A stretch of DNA of 64,000 nt from Ga0077560 sp046330435 (GTDB taxonomy: Bacteria; Actinomycetota; Thermoleophilia; Miltoncostaeales; Miltoncostaeaceae), in contig JAXLST010000023.1 of the NCBI GenBank assembly GCA_046330435.1, positions 13,274 to 77,273 of the forward strand. Reading direction: 5' to 3'. The notes below the pieces were generated by a model. It saw nothing but the letters and a program-made list of their open reading frames with translations, made no database searches and was not told the DNA's origin. Position 1 is the stretch's first letter, and each line of letters begins with the position of its first letter. A program made the position numbers and the translations under genes. This document shows positions 1 through 8,702 of the stretch, piece by piece.

Positions 1-1152
1 CACGGCCCGCGCGTCCCCGCCCTCGAGCGCCGGGGTGAGGAAGCGGCCCGCGACCTTGCCGGGCGGCCACCACAGCGGCTCGTGCGCGGACACCACGCCG
101 GCGCTCTCGTCCCGCCCCCCGGCGAGGTCGCCGCGGATGAAGCTCGCGTCCCCCCCGGACCACACCTGCCCGCGCAGGCGCGGGGCGAACGGCACCGGGT
201 CGACGGGGTGCCCCAGCATGATGGCGGCGGTCGCCGCGGCGGTGTCGGCCATCTGGCAGGCCACGCCGCCCTGTTTGACGGGGAAGTCGGTGGCGTCGCC
301 GGCGGCCAGCACCCCCTCCACGTGGGGGACGCGCCCGTCCTGCTCCACCGGCAGGAAGCCCAGTGGCGTGGCGGGCAGCCCGGGGATCTCCGGACCGGAC
401 AGCGCGGCCATGGTGACCACGCGGTCCGCGCCCAGCTGCTCGCCGGTGGACAGCACCAGCGCGCCGCCCACGCGGCTGCGGGCGACCGTCCCGGTGCGCA
501 CGGAGACGCCCTGCTCGTGCAGGAGCGCCTCCAGGGCCTCGCTCGCCGCGGTCCCGAACAGCGACAGCGGCCGCTCCTCGGCGGTCACCACCGTCACGCG
601 CACCCGGTCGCCGGTCCCCCGGCCGCGCAGGTGCGCGGCGGTGAGCAGGGCCAGCTCGTACGCGGGCAGCGACCACGTGGGGCCCGACGGCACCACGATC
701 GCCAGGTCGATGCCGGCGCCACCCGTGGCCAGCACGTGCACCTCGTCCACCAGGCGGCGGTAGGCCCGCACGTCCTCGGTTCCGCGGAAGGTGATGTCCG
801 CGCCGCGCAGCCAGGTGCGCCGCCGGGCGCCCACCGCCACGATGAGCGCGTCGTACGGCAGGCGGCGGCCGTCGGTGGTGATGACGGCACCCTCCTCCGG
901 CTCCACGATGCCGAGCATGCCCTTCACCATCACGAAGCCGCCGGTGCGCGACAGCGAGCTCAGCGGCACCTGCGCCCACGGGGCGTCCTGGAACGGCTCG
1001 ATCACGGCGGCCGGCACGTAGGTGAACAGGTTCGCCGGGGTGAGCAGCCGCACGTGCACGCGGCCGTGCGTGAGCGCGCGAAGCGCCAGGGCCGCCTCCA
1101 GGCCGGCGAACCCCGCGCCTGCCACCAGGACCTCTCCGCCGTGCGCGGCCAT
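1..1152 (-). CDS. NAD(P)/FAD-dependent oxidoreductase, 3' end outside window
   Basis: This is a pyridine nucleotide-disulfide-type flavoprotein (sulfide:quinone reductase/NDH-2-like fold), cut at its C-terminus by the window edge; 384 codons are visible. The N-terminus has a Rossmann motif (VLVAGAGFAGLEAALALRAL). A second nucleotide region contains IVAVGARR, and the FAD-closing motif AAGDATDFPVKQGGVACQ is present. The CxxC of true disulfide reductases is absent, so it probably passes electrons from NAD(P)H or another donor to quinone or a small acceptor; the substrate is unknown. The start is ATG at 1152. A full-length paralogue lies at 27631-28827 and shares the C-terminal WWPPGKVAGRFLTP motif, so only a short tail is likely missing. 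Confidence 0.85.
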   Translation of the reverse strand, partial: MAAHGGEVLVAGAGFAGLEAALALRALTHGRVHVRLLTPANLFTYVPAAVIEPFQDAPWAQVPLSSLSRTGGFVMVKGMLGIVEPEEGAVITTDGRRLPYDALIVAVGARRRTWLRGADITFRGTEDVRAYRRLVDEVHVLATGGAGIDLAIVVPSGPTWSLPAYELALLTAAHLRGRGTGDRVRVTVVTAEERPLSLFGTAASEALEALLHEQGVSVRTGTVARSRVGGALVLSTGEQLGADRVVTMAALSGPEIPGLPATPLGFLPVEQDGRVPHVEGVLAAGDATDFPVKQGGVACQMADTAAATAAIMLGHPVDPVPFAPRLRGQVWSGGDASFIRGDLAGGRDESAGVVSAHEPLWWPPGKVAGRFLTPALEGGDARAV

Positions 1153-1310
1153 CGCAACACCCCCTCGGACGCCTGCCCACCAGCGTGTCACCGGTGTGCG
1201 GGAGGGGCATCGGCGGCCGGCCCACCCGGGCCCCGGGGGTTCTCCGGAGCACGCGTCAGTGTCCCGTGCGGAGGCACGGCGCGGACCGCGCACGGTGCTG
1301 CGGGCGGGTG

Positions 1311-1340
1311 GCGGCGCCGGGCGGGTGGGCCCGGCGCCGC
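1311..1340 (-). terminator. hairpin after the sortase-domain gene
   Basis: Perfect 12-bp GC-only arms (GCGGCGCCGGGC and its complement) flank a 6-nt loop, 8 nt beyond the stop codon of the gene that ends at 1348. There is no U-tract, which is common for stem-only terminators in high-GC actinobacteria. Confidence 0.6.
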
Positions 1341-1347
1341 TCCGCGG

Positions 1348-4122
1348 CTACCTGACCGGGACGGCGGTCACCACGACGTTGTCGCGGTAGTGCCCGATCT
1401 GCGCGTTGAACGGCCCGCCGCACGTCACCAGCACCAGCCGGGCCGAGCCCCGCGTGGAGTAGATGTTCGCCGGCAGTTCCGTCTTCTCGTACGTCTTCAC
1501 CGTGGTGACGCGGTAGGTGCGGGTCCTGCCGTCCGCGGACGTCACCTGGATGCGGGTGCGCGCCGTCGCCCGCTTGAGCGGCCCGAAGGCGCCCACGCCG
1601 GCCCGGGCGGAGTCCACGTGCCCGGCGATGAGCACTGCGCCCGTGGCGTCGCCCGGTGCGGCCCCGTCACGGAACCACCCGGTGCGCTGGATGTTCACCG
1701 GCACGTCCAGGGCGCCCGTGGTGAGGTTGATCCCCACGGCCTGCACCGGGGCGTCGATGCCCAGGTCGGCGACCTTCACCCGCGTGGGGGCCGAGCGGCC
1801 GGCCTGCAGGCCGCGCGCCGGCGCCGTGCGGGCGTCGCCGCGGCCCGTGAGGATGAGCGGCCGCCCGAGGGACGTCTCGCTCACCTCGCCGCACTCGCCC
1901 TCGGTGCTCTTCACCAGGCCGGTCCCGACCAGCTTCTCGCGGTAGGTGTAGAAGCCCGCCTTGCTGATCGTGACGGCCGGGGAGCGGGTCTCGCCGTCAC
2001 CGCGCACGGTGAAGCTGCCCTTCCAGAACGGCGTGACGTCGCAGCGGATCGCGGCCTTCGAGGCGAACGGCCCGAACAGCTGCAGCTCGACCGTGGCCTC
2101 GGAGTCGCCCAGGCCCTTCACCCGCACCCGGTCGAAGATCTGCTGGCCGGGCTTCACCACGTCGGACGACGCGATGGTGGTGACCTCCGGCTCGGCCGAG
2201 ACCAGCGCGGTCTCGCTCGCCTCGCCGCAGGCGGTCACCACGCCGGAGTTCGCCTCCGACTCGGCGATCGAGGCCCGGTAGGTGTAGTAGCCCACCTTGT
2301 TGAGCCGCACCTTCTCGGTGGTGTGGACCCCGTCGCCGATCTCGGCGTCGATGGTGCCGGTCCATGCCGGGGTGCCGGAGCAGTTGATCGCCTCGCGGGT
2401 GGGGTACGGGCCCCACAGCTCCATGTTGATGGTGGTGGACAGCGCACCCATGCCGCTCACGATCACCCGGTCCGACAGCTGCTGGCCGGGCTTGAGCTGC
2501 AGGGCGCTCACCTGGCTGGTGATGCGCGGCGCGCCGGTCACGATCACGCCCTCGCTCACCTCGCCGCACTTGCCCTCGAAGGCGCGCACGAAGCCGTTCG
2601 CCTCGAGTCGCTCGCGGTAGGTGTAGAAGCCCCCGACGGTGGGGGTGAACTGCTCGGTCACGTACTCGCCGTCGCCGGTGGCCGTGACCTGGCCCGTCCA
2701 GATGGGCGCGCCGTCGCAGTTGACGTCCTCACGGGTGGAGAACGGCCCGTACAGGGAGATGCTCACCTGCGAGGTCTCGCCGTTGAGGCCCGTCACCACC
2801 GCGGTGTCGGAGATGGGCTGCCCCACCGGCGTGCGGGCCGTGCTGGCCTGCGTGCGGACGGCCGGCTGGGTCTCGACGCGGATGGTCTCGGCGGGCACCC
2901 CGCACGGCGTGGTCACGCCGGTGAAGTTCTCGTCGCCCGCGATGATGATCCGGTAGGTGTAGATGCCGGGCTTGGTGGGCCGGATGACGCCGGACTGGTA
3001 GGTCCCGGACCGCGTGACCTCGATGTCCGCCGTGGCCGCCGGCGTCGCCGTGCAGGCGATGTCCGCCTCGGTGCGGAACGGCCCGTGGAGCTCCACCTTG
3101 ACCGGCGTCTTCCGCCCGCCGGGCAGGCCGGCGATGGTGATGCGGTCACGGGTGGCGGCGCCCACCAGCAGCTTCGCCGGGCGCGCCTGCGTGGTCACCG
3201 TCGCGCGGGTCCGCGCCACGGTGCCGGTCTCGGTGGCCGTGACGGTCTGCGACCCGGCGGTGGCCAGGCGCTGCCCGTTGCGGGCGGCCGCGGCCGTCGT
3301 GGGGCGGAAGACCCGCGGCAGCGTCGAGGCGATGGGCTCGCTCTTGGCCGTGAGGGAGATGTCGCCGGCGGTGTCCGGCGTGAAGGTGACGGTCGCGACG
3401 CCCGTGCTGCCCGTGTTCACACGGGCCGGGATGTCGGAGGCGCCCCGGGAGGTGAGCGTGAGCGCCACGCCGGGGACCGGCGCGCCGGTGGCCGACAGGA
3501 CGCGGATGGTCGCCTTGGCTTCCGACCCCACGCGGAGCCGGCCGGCGAACGACGCCTGCACCCGGTACGGGCCGCGGTAGCGGTCGGCCTCGCCGCTGAT
3601 CTTCCGGTAGATCGACTCGACGGTCGCGCCGATCGCGTCGGGCGCCGCCTCGCCGGGGGCGCCGTCGCCCATGAGGCCGTGCACGTAGAGCATCACGGCG
3701 GCCTGCTGGTTGGCGTTGCTGCTGCGCCCGTAGTTCCACAGGGCGTACGCCATCCGCGAGAGCTTGGCGTTCGCCACGGTCTGGCCGGCCTTGTTCTTGA
3801 GGCCGGAGACGTCGTCGATCTCCGTGAAGGCGTACCGCTTGGCGGGGTACCAGAAGCGCAGGTCGATGCAGAAGGCCGGCGGGATGCCGTCGATGGCCCC
3901 CCGGTAGTCGCCGAACCAGCGGATGCCGTACCGGTAGCGCTGGTAGCTGCCCACCCCGGTGGTGCCGCACGTGTTGCGGCCCACGGAGGAGCACGGGTCG
4001 TTCTGATTCGGAGGCTCGGCCGCCGACGCCTGCCCGGCAGCCATCAGGAGCCCGGCAGCGACTGCCAGTCCACCGATGACGCGCCAGGTGCGCCGGGACC
4101 GGCACGGGGGTGCGAGGTCCAT
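1348..4122 (-). CDS. secreted thioester-like / four-repeat protein with C-terminal class F-like sortase domain
   Basis: The 924-residue protein has a signal peptide (about residues 1-35, ending ASA-AEPP). An N-terminal domain has Cys85 in FCIDL and Gln139-Gln140 in NQQAAV, a pairing that recalls the Cys-Gln thioester (TQXA) domains of Gram-positive adhesins. Four repeats of about 105-110 residues follow at roughly 315-420, 425-530, 535-640 and 645-750, each with a GPF/GPY-T-E/D-C motif, a YTYRE-type strand and a CG(E/V) motif. Residues 775-924 form a sortase domain with all three catalytic residues: His835 (LIAGHVDS), Cys901 (LVTCGG) and Arg913 (HYRDN). I see no LPXTG motif or C-terminal anchor. 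ATG 4122 gives the signal peptide and sits 7 nt after a TAGGGT box; an in-frame start about 18 codons upstream is possible. The domains are recognised by motif only; the whole-protein role is unknown. Confidence 0.8.
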   Translation of the reverse strand: MDLAPPCRSRRTWRVIGGLAVAAGLLMAAGQASAAEPPNQNDPCSSVGRNTCGTTGVGSYQRYRYGIRWFGDYRGAIDGIPPAFCIDLRFWYPAKRYAFTEIDDVSGLKNKAGQTVANAKLSRMAYALWNYGRSSNANQQAAVMLYVHGLMGDGAPGEAAPDAIGATVESIYRKISGEADRYRGPYRVQASFAGRLRVGSEAKATIRVLSATGAPVPGVALTLTSRGASDIPARVNTGSTGVATVTFTPDTAGDISLTAKSEPIASTLPRVFRPTTAAAARNGQRLATAGSQTVTATETGTVARTRATVTTQARPAKLLVGAATRDRITIAGLPGGRKTPVKVELHGPFRTEADIACTATPAATADIEVTRSGTYQSGVIRPTKPGIYTYRIIIAGDENFTGVTTPCGVPAETIRVETQPAVRTQASTARTPVGQPISDTAVVTGLNGETSQVSISLYGPFSTREDVNCDGAPIWTGQVTATGDGEYVTEQFTPTVGGFYTYRERLEANGFVRAFEGKCGEVSEGVIVTGAPRITSQVSALQLKPGQQLSDRVIVSGMGALSTTINMELWGPYPTREAINCSGTPAWTGTIDAEIGDGVHTTEKVRLNKVGYYTYRASIAESEANSGVVTACGEASETALVSAEPEVTTIASSDVVKPGQQIFDRVRVKGLGDSEATVELQLFGPFASKAAIRCDVTPFWKGSFTVRGDGETRSPAVTISKAGFYTYREKLVGTGLVKSTEGECGEVSETSLGRPLILTGRGDARTAPARGLQAGRSAPTRVKVADLGIDAPVQAVGINLTTGALDVPVNIQRTGWFRDGAAPGDATGAVLIAGHVDSARAGVGAFGPLKRATARTRIQVTSADGRTRTYRVTTVKTYEKTELPANIYSTRGSARLVLVTCGGPFNAQIGHYRDNVVVTAVPVR

Positions 4123-4129
4123 GCGGGCG

Positions 4130-4135
4130 ACCCTA
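4130..4135 (-). promoter_or_regulatory. -10-like TAGGGT, probable leaderless start of the sortase-domain gene
   Basis: On the minus strand TAGGGT is followed by 7 nt and then the ATG at 4122, with no Shine-Dalgarno sequence. This spacing places transcription initiation at or next to the start codon. Confidence 0.4.
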
Positions 4136-4233
4136 CCTCCTGGGAACCCCCGATCGCTACGGAGCCCGCGCCTCATGGGGGGACTCCGGGTGCCGATCTC
4201 GAACAGGACGGCACGGACCACGAGGGTGAGGCG

Positions 4234-5016
4234 ATGAGCGGACCACGGATCATGATCGACGGCGTGCCGGTGCCCGACGGGGAGGCCGTGCGCGTGCTGC
4301 TGGACGACGGGCTCGTCCGCGGGGACGGCGTCTTCGAGGGCATGCGGCAGTACGGCCGCAGCATCCGCACCGCGCGGGCCCACCTGGACCGGATGGAGCG
4401 GTCGTGCGCGGCGATCTCGCTGCCGTTCGACCGCGCGACGATCGCCGAGGAGCTGCACCGGTTCTCGGCGCTCACCTCCGAGGCGGACTGCGCGATCCGG
4501 CTCATGCTCACCCGTGGCGGGCAGCGCATCCTGCGGGAGGAGCCCCTGCCGCCCCACGCCGACTCGTGGCGGCTCCTGCCGGTGGAGCATCGCATCAGCC
4601 CGCTGCTGATGGAGAGCAAGACGCTGAGCTACGCGGCGAACATGCAGGCGAACCGGCTGGCGAAGGCCGCCGGGTTCGACGAGGCGCTCATGGTCCGCGC
4701 GGGCGACCGGGTGGTGCTGGAGGCGCCCACCAGCTCGTTCCTGTGGATCGAGGGCGACGACGTGGTGTTCCCGCCGCTGTCGCTGGGGATCCTGGACTCC
4801 CTCACCCGCCGCCTGGTGGTGGAGGCCGTGCCGGTGCGCGAGCGGGAGCTCCCGGTGGAGGGCCTGGCGGGCGCCGACGGGGCGCTGCTGGTGAGCACGG
4901 TGCTCGAGAGCCGGCCCATCCGGGCGGTGGGCGAGGTCGCGATCCCCACCGACGGCGCGCGGCTCGCCGAGGTCCGCCGCGCGCTGTCGGAGATCACGCT
5001 GGCCCGCCTGGGGTGA
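4234..5016 (+). CDS. class IV PLP-dependent aminotransferase / aminodeoxychorismate lyase-like
   Basis: The 260-residue protein has the fold-type IV PLP layout seen in branched-chain and D-amino acid aminotransferases and 4-amino-4-deoxychorismate lyase. The likely PLP lysine is Lys129 in ESKTLSY. The N-terminal DDGLVRGDGVFE motif and the downstream VLEAPTSSFLW segment (the family's E..SSN region) are present. The exact substrate cannot be read from sequence; a folate-pathway lyase or D-amino acid transaminase are the main options. ATG 4234 is preceded by GAGGGTGAG. Its TGA directly abuts the stop codon of the convergent DsbA-family gene. Confidence 0.85.
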   Translation: MSGPRIMIDGVPVPDGEAVRVLLDDGLVRGDGVFEGMRQYGRSIRTARAHLDRMERSCAAISLPFDRATIAEELHRFSALTSEADCAIRLMLTRGGQRILREEPLPPHADSWRLLPVEHRISPLLMESKTLSYAANMQANRLAKAAGFDEALMVRAGDRVVLEAPTSSFLWIEGDDVVFPPLSLGILDSLTRRLVVEAVPVRERELPVEGLAGADGALLVSTVLESRPIRAVGEVAIPTDGARLAEVRRALSEITLARLG

Positions 5017-5706
5017 TCAGCCCCCGGCGAGGGCGGCGCGGAGGTTGGCCCGCACCTCGTCGATGGGCTTCCACGCGGGCACGATGGTGCCGTTGAGGTA
5101 GAAGCGCGGGACGCCGTCCAGGGACACCTCGAGCGCCCGCTCGCGGTCGGCGAGCGTCTCGGCAAGGTGGTCCTGCGGATCGGCCAGGCGCGTCCAGATG
5201 CGCTCCGGGACGTCGATCCCGGCCTCCAGCACGGCGGCGCGCAGCGCGTACGGGTCGTCGATGGCGACGCCCTTCATGAAGTTCGCGCTCCACACGGCGC
5301 GCGCGACGCTCCACAGGTCGGGCAGGTCGTCGCCGCCCTCGTCCCGCACCATCGCCAGCAGCCGGTGGGCCAGGAGCGGGTTGTAGAGGTAGGTGTGGCG
5401 GTTCCAGTCCATCCCGACCCCAACCGACCGCAGGAACCGGCCCACCTCGAGCTTCGCGGCGGCGGCCTGCTCCTCGTCCATCCCGTACTTCGCCCACTGC
5501 GCGGAGGCGGGCATGCCCTCCGGGGGGTTCATGTCGTGCAGGCGGATGAACCGCCAGCGCAGCCGCACACCGGGGAGCGACGGGTCGGCGGCCACCTCGT
5601 CCAGCAGACGGCGGATCGTGGCGAGGCCGCCGTGGCACCAGGGGCAGCTCACGTCGAGGAACACCTCGACGTCGGTGACCGGGCGGGCGGGGGCAGCGGA
5701 GGTCAT
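5017..5706 (-). CDS. DsbA family oxidoreductase, FrnE-like
   Basis: A 229-residue thioredoxin-fold protein with a CPWC active site (Cys21-Cys24) next to the first strand (VEVFLDVSCPWC). The inserted helical domain and the C-terminal cis-Pro segment GVPRFYLNG are typical of FrnE/2-hydroxychromene-2-carboxylate isomerase-like DsbA proteins. There is no signal peptide, so it probably works in the cytoplasm in thiol-disulfide exchange. An ATG at 5712 is in frame, but GGAG sits 6 nt before ATG 5706, which is preferred. It is divergent from the cysteine dioxygenase-like gene, which suggests shared thiol-related control; that link is an inference. Confidence 0.88.
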   Translation of the reverse strand: MTSAAPARPVTDVEVFLDVSCPWCHGGLATIRRLLDEVAADPSLPGVRLRWRFIRLHDMNPPEGMPASAQWAKYGMDEEQAAAAKLEVGRFLRSVGVGMDWNRHTYLYNPLLAHRLLAMVRDEGGDDLPDLWSVARAVWSANFMKGVAIDDPYALRAAVLEAGIDVPERIWTRLADPQDHLAETLADRERALEVSLDGVPRFYLNGTIVPAWKPIDEVRANLRAALAGG

Positions 5707-5862
5707 GGGCATCTCCAGACGAGGGTTCCGGGGGAGGGATCAGGGGCATTCGTACCGCGATCCGCGCAGCCGAACCCTGGCAGGTTGTTCACCGGTTGTC
5801 TGCTACACACCGGGGGCGGCCCACAACCCCGCCGAACTCCCGAAGCATCGGAGCACCTGAAC

Positions 5863-6402
5863 GTGACGACGCACACGCTTCCCCCGCCGCCCTGGCCTTT
5901 CCCCACCCTCCCTCAGGAGCTGCGGTTCCTCGAGGACATCGACCACGTGATGCAGGCGCCCGAGCTGGTCGAGCTGGGCACGCGCATCGCGGCCACCGGC
6001 GCGTGGCGGGACTACCTCGTGGAGAGCCACGAGTACCGCGACTACCGCCTGGTGTTCGAGAACGAGTACACCGACATCTGGGTGCTGTCCTGGCTGCCCG
6101 GCCAGACCACCGGGTTCCACGACCACGACATCTCCGAGGTCGGCATCACCGTCCTGCAGGGGGCCCTCCGGGAGTCCCACATGCGGATGGGCGACTCGCC
6201 CACCAGCCACGTGATGCGCGCCGGCGACACCCAGGAGGGGCCGTTCGGCTACATCCACCAGGTGCAGCACGAGGAGGGTGAGATGGCGGCGAGCCTGCAC
6301 GCGTACTCCCCGCCCCTGCTGCGGGTGGGGCAGTACCGGGAGCGCGACGGGCGGATGATCCGGCTCCCCGAGCCGGGCCGCACGCGCCTCACCCCCGGCT
6401 GA
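5863..6402 (+). CDS. cysteine dioxygenase family cupin
   Basis: The 179-residue cupin contains the family signature WLPGQTTGFHDHDISEVG, with iron ligands His86 and His88 and a third candidate His146 in SLHAYSPPL. Family members oxidise cysteine or related thiols to sulfinates using non-heme Fe(II) and O2. The length fits bacterial CDO (about 180-200 residues). GTG 5863 is chosen because the cupin frame begins there and GGAG lies 9 nt upstream. The last 14 bp overlap the convergent MurD-like gene. Confidence 0.85.
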   Translation: MTTHTLPPPPWPFPTLPQELRFLEDIDHVMQAPELVELGTRIAATGAWRDYLVESHEYRDYRLVFENEYTDIWVLSWLPGQTTGFHDHDISEVGITVLQGALRESHMRMGDSPTSHVMRAGDTQEGPFGYIHQVQHEEGEMAASLHAYSPPLLRVGQYRERDGRMIRLPEPGRTRLTPG

Positions 6403-7588
6403 GGTCCGCGAACCGGGCCCGGTCCTCCTGGGCCATCGGGAACATCGGCGACAGCAGCAGCAGCGTGACGCCCGGCTCCAGGTGGGGCCGGGCGGCCGCG
6501 ACCGCCGCCTCCAGGTCGGCGACGGCCGTCGCCGCGACGCCGTCCAGCAGCGGCATGAGCCGCGCCGCGGCGGGGCCGAAGCACACGACCGCGCGGGCGG
6601 CGCGCGCCGCCTCCCGGCACGCCTCCCGCAGCCGCTCCTCCTCGCGGGGGTCGGCGTGCACCCGCTCGCCGGGCAGCGTGTCGTCGCCGCCGGCGAGCAG
6701 CACCACCGACCCGTCCGGCTGACCGGCCAGCGCGGCCCGGGCCTTCGACGGCGTGGCGGCCATCGCGTCGTCCACCACGGGGCAGCCGTCCAGCGTCCCC
6801 ACGCGGCGCATCCGGTGCGGCAGCCCGGGCGCCGCGGCGAGGCCGGCCGCCATCGCACCCGGGTCCGCGCCCGCCGCGAGTGACGCGGCCGCGGCGGCGG
6901 CGACGGCGACCGGATGCGCCCAAGGCGGGGTGCGGTCCATCGCGCACACCGCGCGGGCCGGCCCGTCCCAGCGCACGTGCAGCCGGCCGTCGGCCACCCA
7001 TGCCCCGCGGCCGACGGGCCCGCTCGCCGAGAACTCCGCGACGTTCGCGGCGGCGGGCGGTCCCAGCAGCGCGCGTCCCGCATGGTCGTCGGCGTTCAGC
7101 ACCGCCCAGCCGTCGCGGGGCTGCCCGGTGAGGATGCGGCGCTTGGCCGCGGCGTAGGCCTCCAGCGATCCGTGGAGCTCCAGGTGGTCGGGCCACAGGC
7201 AGGTGACCACCGCGACCCGCGGGGCGTCCCGGAGCTCCAGATGGCAGAGGTGCGTGCTGGTGAGCTCCGCCAGCAGCCAGGCCCCGGGCGGGGCCGGCTC
7301 GTCCAGCAGGGCGGGCTCGGGCCATGCGTTGGCGGCCCTCCCGGAGCGGTTCATCACCACCGGGATCCCCGCGGCCTCCAGGATGGCCGCCACCAGGTGC
7401 GTGGTGGTCGTCTTGCCCGCCGTCCCGGTCACCCCGAGCACCGGGAGCGGGGTCGCGTCGAAGAGCCGCTGGGCGTGGTGGCGCACCGGCACGCCCGCCT
7501 CGCGGGCGCGACGGACGGCGGGCGCGGTCTCGCCCGTCCACTCGTCCACCCACAGGATGCCCCCTTCGGGGGATGGCTCCTCCGTCAC
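6389..7588 (-). CDS. MurD-like Mur ligase family protein with shortened N-terminal domain
   Basis: The 399-residue protein has a Mur ligase ATP site (GVTGTAGKTTTTHL, residues 52-65), a WPDHLELH segment of the central domain, LNADD, and a C-terminal ligase domain with DDAMAATPSKA, which resembles the MurD DDSKATN motif. Canonical MurD is about 450 residues with a UDP-binding N-domain of about 90. Only about 48 residues precede the P-loop here, so that domain is incomplete. No other cell wall gene is nearby. It may ligate an amino acid to a substrate other than UDP-MurNAc-Ala; this is open. The start is GTG 7588, 7 nt after a TAGCCT box. Confidence 0.75.
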   Translation of the reverse strand: MTEEPSPEGGILWVDEWTGETAPAVRRAREAGVPVRHHAQRLFDATPLPVLGVTGTAGKTTTTHLVAAILEAAGIPVVMNRSGRAANAWPEPALLDEPAPPGAWLLAELTSTHLCHLELRDAPRVAVVTCLWPDHLELHGSLEAYAAAKRRILTGQPRDGWAVLNADDHAGRALLGPPAAANVAEFSASGPVGRGAWVADGRLHVRWDGPARAVCAMDRTPPWAHPVAVAAAAAASLAAGADPGAMAAGLAAAPGLPHRMRRVGTLDGCPVVDDAMAATPSKARAALAGQPDGSVVLLAGGDDTLPGERVHADPREEERLREACREAARAARAVVCFGPAAARLMPLLDGVAATAVADLEAAVAAARPHLEPGVTLLLLSPMFPMAQEDRARFADLSRG

Positions 7589-7595
7589 CGCCCGC

Positions 7596-7601
7596 AGGCT
7601 A
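7596..7601 (-). promoter_or_regulatory. -10-like TAGCCT before the MurD-like gene
   Basis: TAGCCT on the minus strand is separated by 7 nt from the GTG at 7588, and no ribosome binding site is visible, consistent with a leaderless mRNA. Confidence 0.4.
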
Positions 7602-7763
7602 GCGGGGCCGATGACGGAGCGGACCTGCTCCTTGCCGCGTCAACGATGCGGTGGTGCGCCGCATGCCCGCATCGCGTGCGTCCGGATTTTTCACGGCGCG
7701 TCCTGGTCCATCGTCGTTGGCACAGGTTCGCGGCAGGGCGGACCCGCTCGAGGAGGAAGAGTG

Positions 7764-8390
7764 ATGACAGGGGGATCACGCAGGCCGATGCTCGGATGGA
7801 TCGGGGGCGTCGTCGCATGCGTCGTGCTGCTCGTCGCCGGCATCGCGTACGTGGTGATCGGCGTGCAGGGCCGGAGTGAGGTCCGCGACACGCTCAAGCG
7901 CGAGCAGATCGTCGGGACACCGGACATGAAGCCCGGCGGCATCAAGACCGACGTCGCCGTCGGCACGCTGCCGTCGTGCAGCGTCGCGGACGTGGCGATC
8001 ACCAGCGGCAGCCGCGCGAAGTGCTTCGCCAGCTACATGCGCATCCACGCGCTCGAGGCCACCGGCGGGCAGACGTACGCCCAGATGGGCCGGTACCTCG
8101 ACGAGAACGGCAAGCAGACCAACGACGAGAACGCCGCCGCGAAGGACCCCAAGACCGGGCGTCCCGTCGAGAACGGCATGCGCAACCTGTGGGTCACCGA
8201 GACGGCCCTCGCGACCGGCCTCAACATGTCCTTCTTCGCCGAGCAGGTCTCGCTGTTCGCCATCGTCATCGGCATCTGCGTGATCCTGATCGGGATCGGC
8301 CTGGGCGTGCTCACCGTGGCCACCTGGGGCTTCACCCCCTGGAAGTCCGGCGCCGCCGCGGGTGGGGGCGAGCCCCCCGCCGCCGCCTGA
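7764..8390 (+). CDS. hypothetical protein with N- and C-terminal membrane segments
   Basis: The 208-residue protein was not recognised. It has one transmembrane helix near residues 10-33 and another near 160-185, with a polar region of about 120 residues between them that contains two cysteines (SCSVAD and AKCFAS), probably extracytoplasmic. The tail is rich in Gly, Ala and Pro. AGGAGGA precedes ATG 7764 at good spacing. A strong hairpin follows the gene. Confidence 0.75.
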   Translation: MTGGSRRPMLGWIGGVVACVVLLVAGIAYVVIGVQGRSEVRDTLKREQIVGTPDMKPGGIKTDVAVGTLPSCSVADVAITSGSRAKCFASYMRIHALEATGGQTYAQMGRYLDENGKQTNDENAAAKDPKTGRPVENGMRNLWVTETALATGLNMSFFAEQVSLFAIVIGICVILIGIGLGVLTVATWGFTPWKSGAAAGGGEPPAAA

Positions 8391-8404
8391 CCCTCGGTCC
8401 GGCG

Positions 8405-8444
8405 ACCGGTCCCCCCGGGCGGGTGCCCGCCCGGGGGGACCGGT
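8405..8444. terminator. perfect 19-bp inverted repeat between convergent genes
   Basis: The arms 8405-8423 and 8426-8444 are fully complementary with only 2 nt between them. The hairpin lies between the + gene ending at 8390 and the - gene ending at 8452, so it can terminate both transcripts. Confidence 0.7.
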
Positions 8445-8451
8445 GCGTGGT

Positions 8452-8652
8452 TCAGGCGCGCTCGGCGGCGGTGAAGCCGATCGACTTGTGGGTGCCGTCG
8501 CAGAACGGCTTGTTCGCCGACTGCCCGCAGCGGCACAGGGCGATCATGTCCTTGTTGGCCTCGTAGGTCCCGCCGGCCGCGTCCTGCATGGACACGGGGC
8601 CCTTCACCAGGAACGGGCCGTTGTCCATGGCCTGGATGGTGACGTCGCTCAT
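8452..8652 (-). CDS. CDGSH iron-sulfur domain protein
   Basis: A 66-residue protein with the 2Fe-2S signature C-x-C-x2-S-x3-P-x-C-D-G-x-H: Cys40, Cys42, Cys51 and His55 (LCRCGQSANKPFCDGTH). Such small bacterial CDGSH proteins bind a redox-active, labile 2Fe-2S cluster, with roles suggested in electron transfer or cluster handling. The start ATG at 8652 has GAGGAG upstream. A palindrome at 8708-8725 lies in its promoter region. Confidence 0.9.
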   Translation of the reverse strand: MSDVTIQAMDNGPFLVKGPVSMQDAAGGTYEANKDMIALCRCGQSANKPFCDGTHKSIGFTAAERA

Positions 8653-8702
8653 GTGCTGCTCCTCGATGTCGTGCCGCGGGCGCGGCGGGGGTGGCGGGGC
8701 GC

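Noticed and set aside
82..4233. Very long open frame on the + strand upstream of the aminotransferase
   Set aside because: It is antisense to the oxidoreductase and sortase-domain genes, has Arg/Gly/His-rich low-complexity composition and no domains; it is open only because of high GC.
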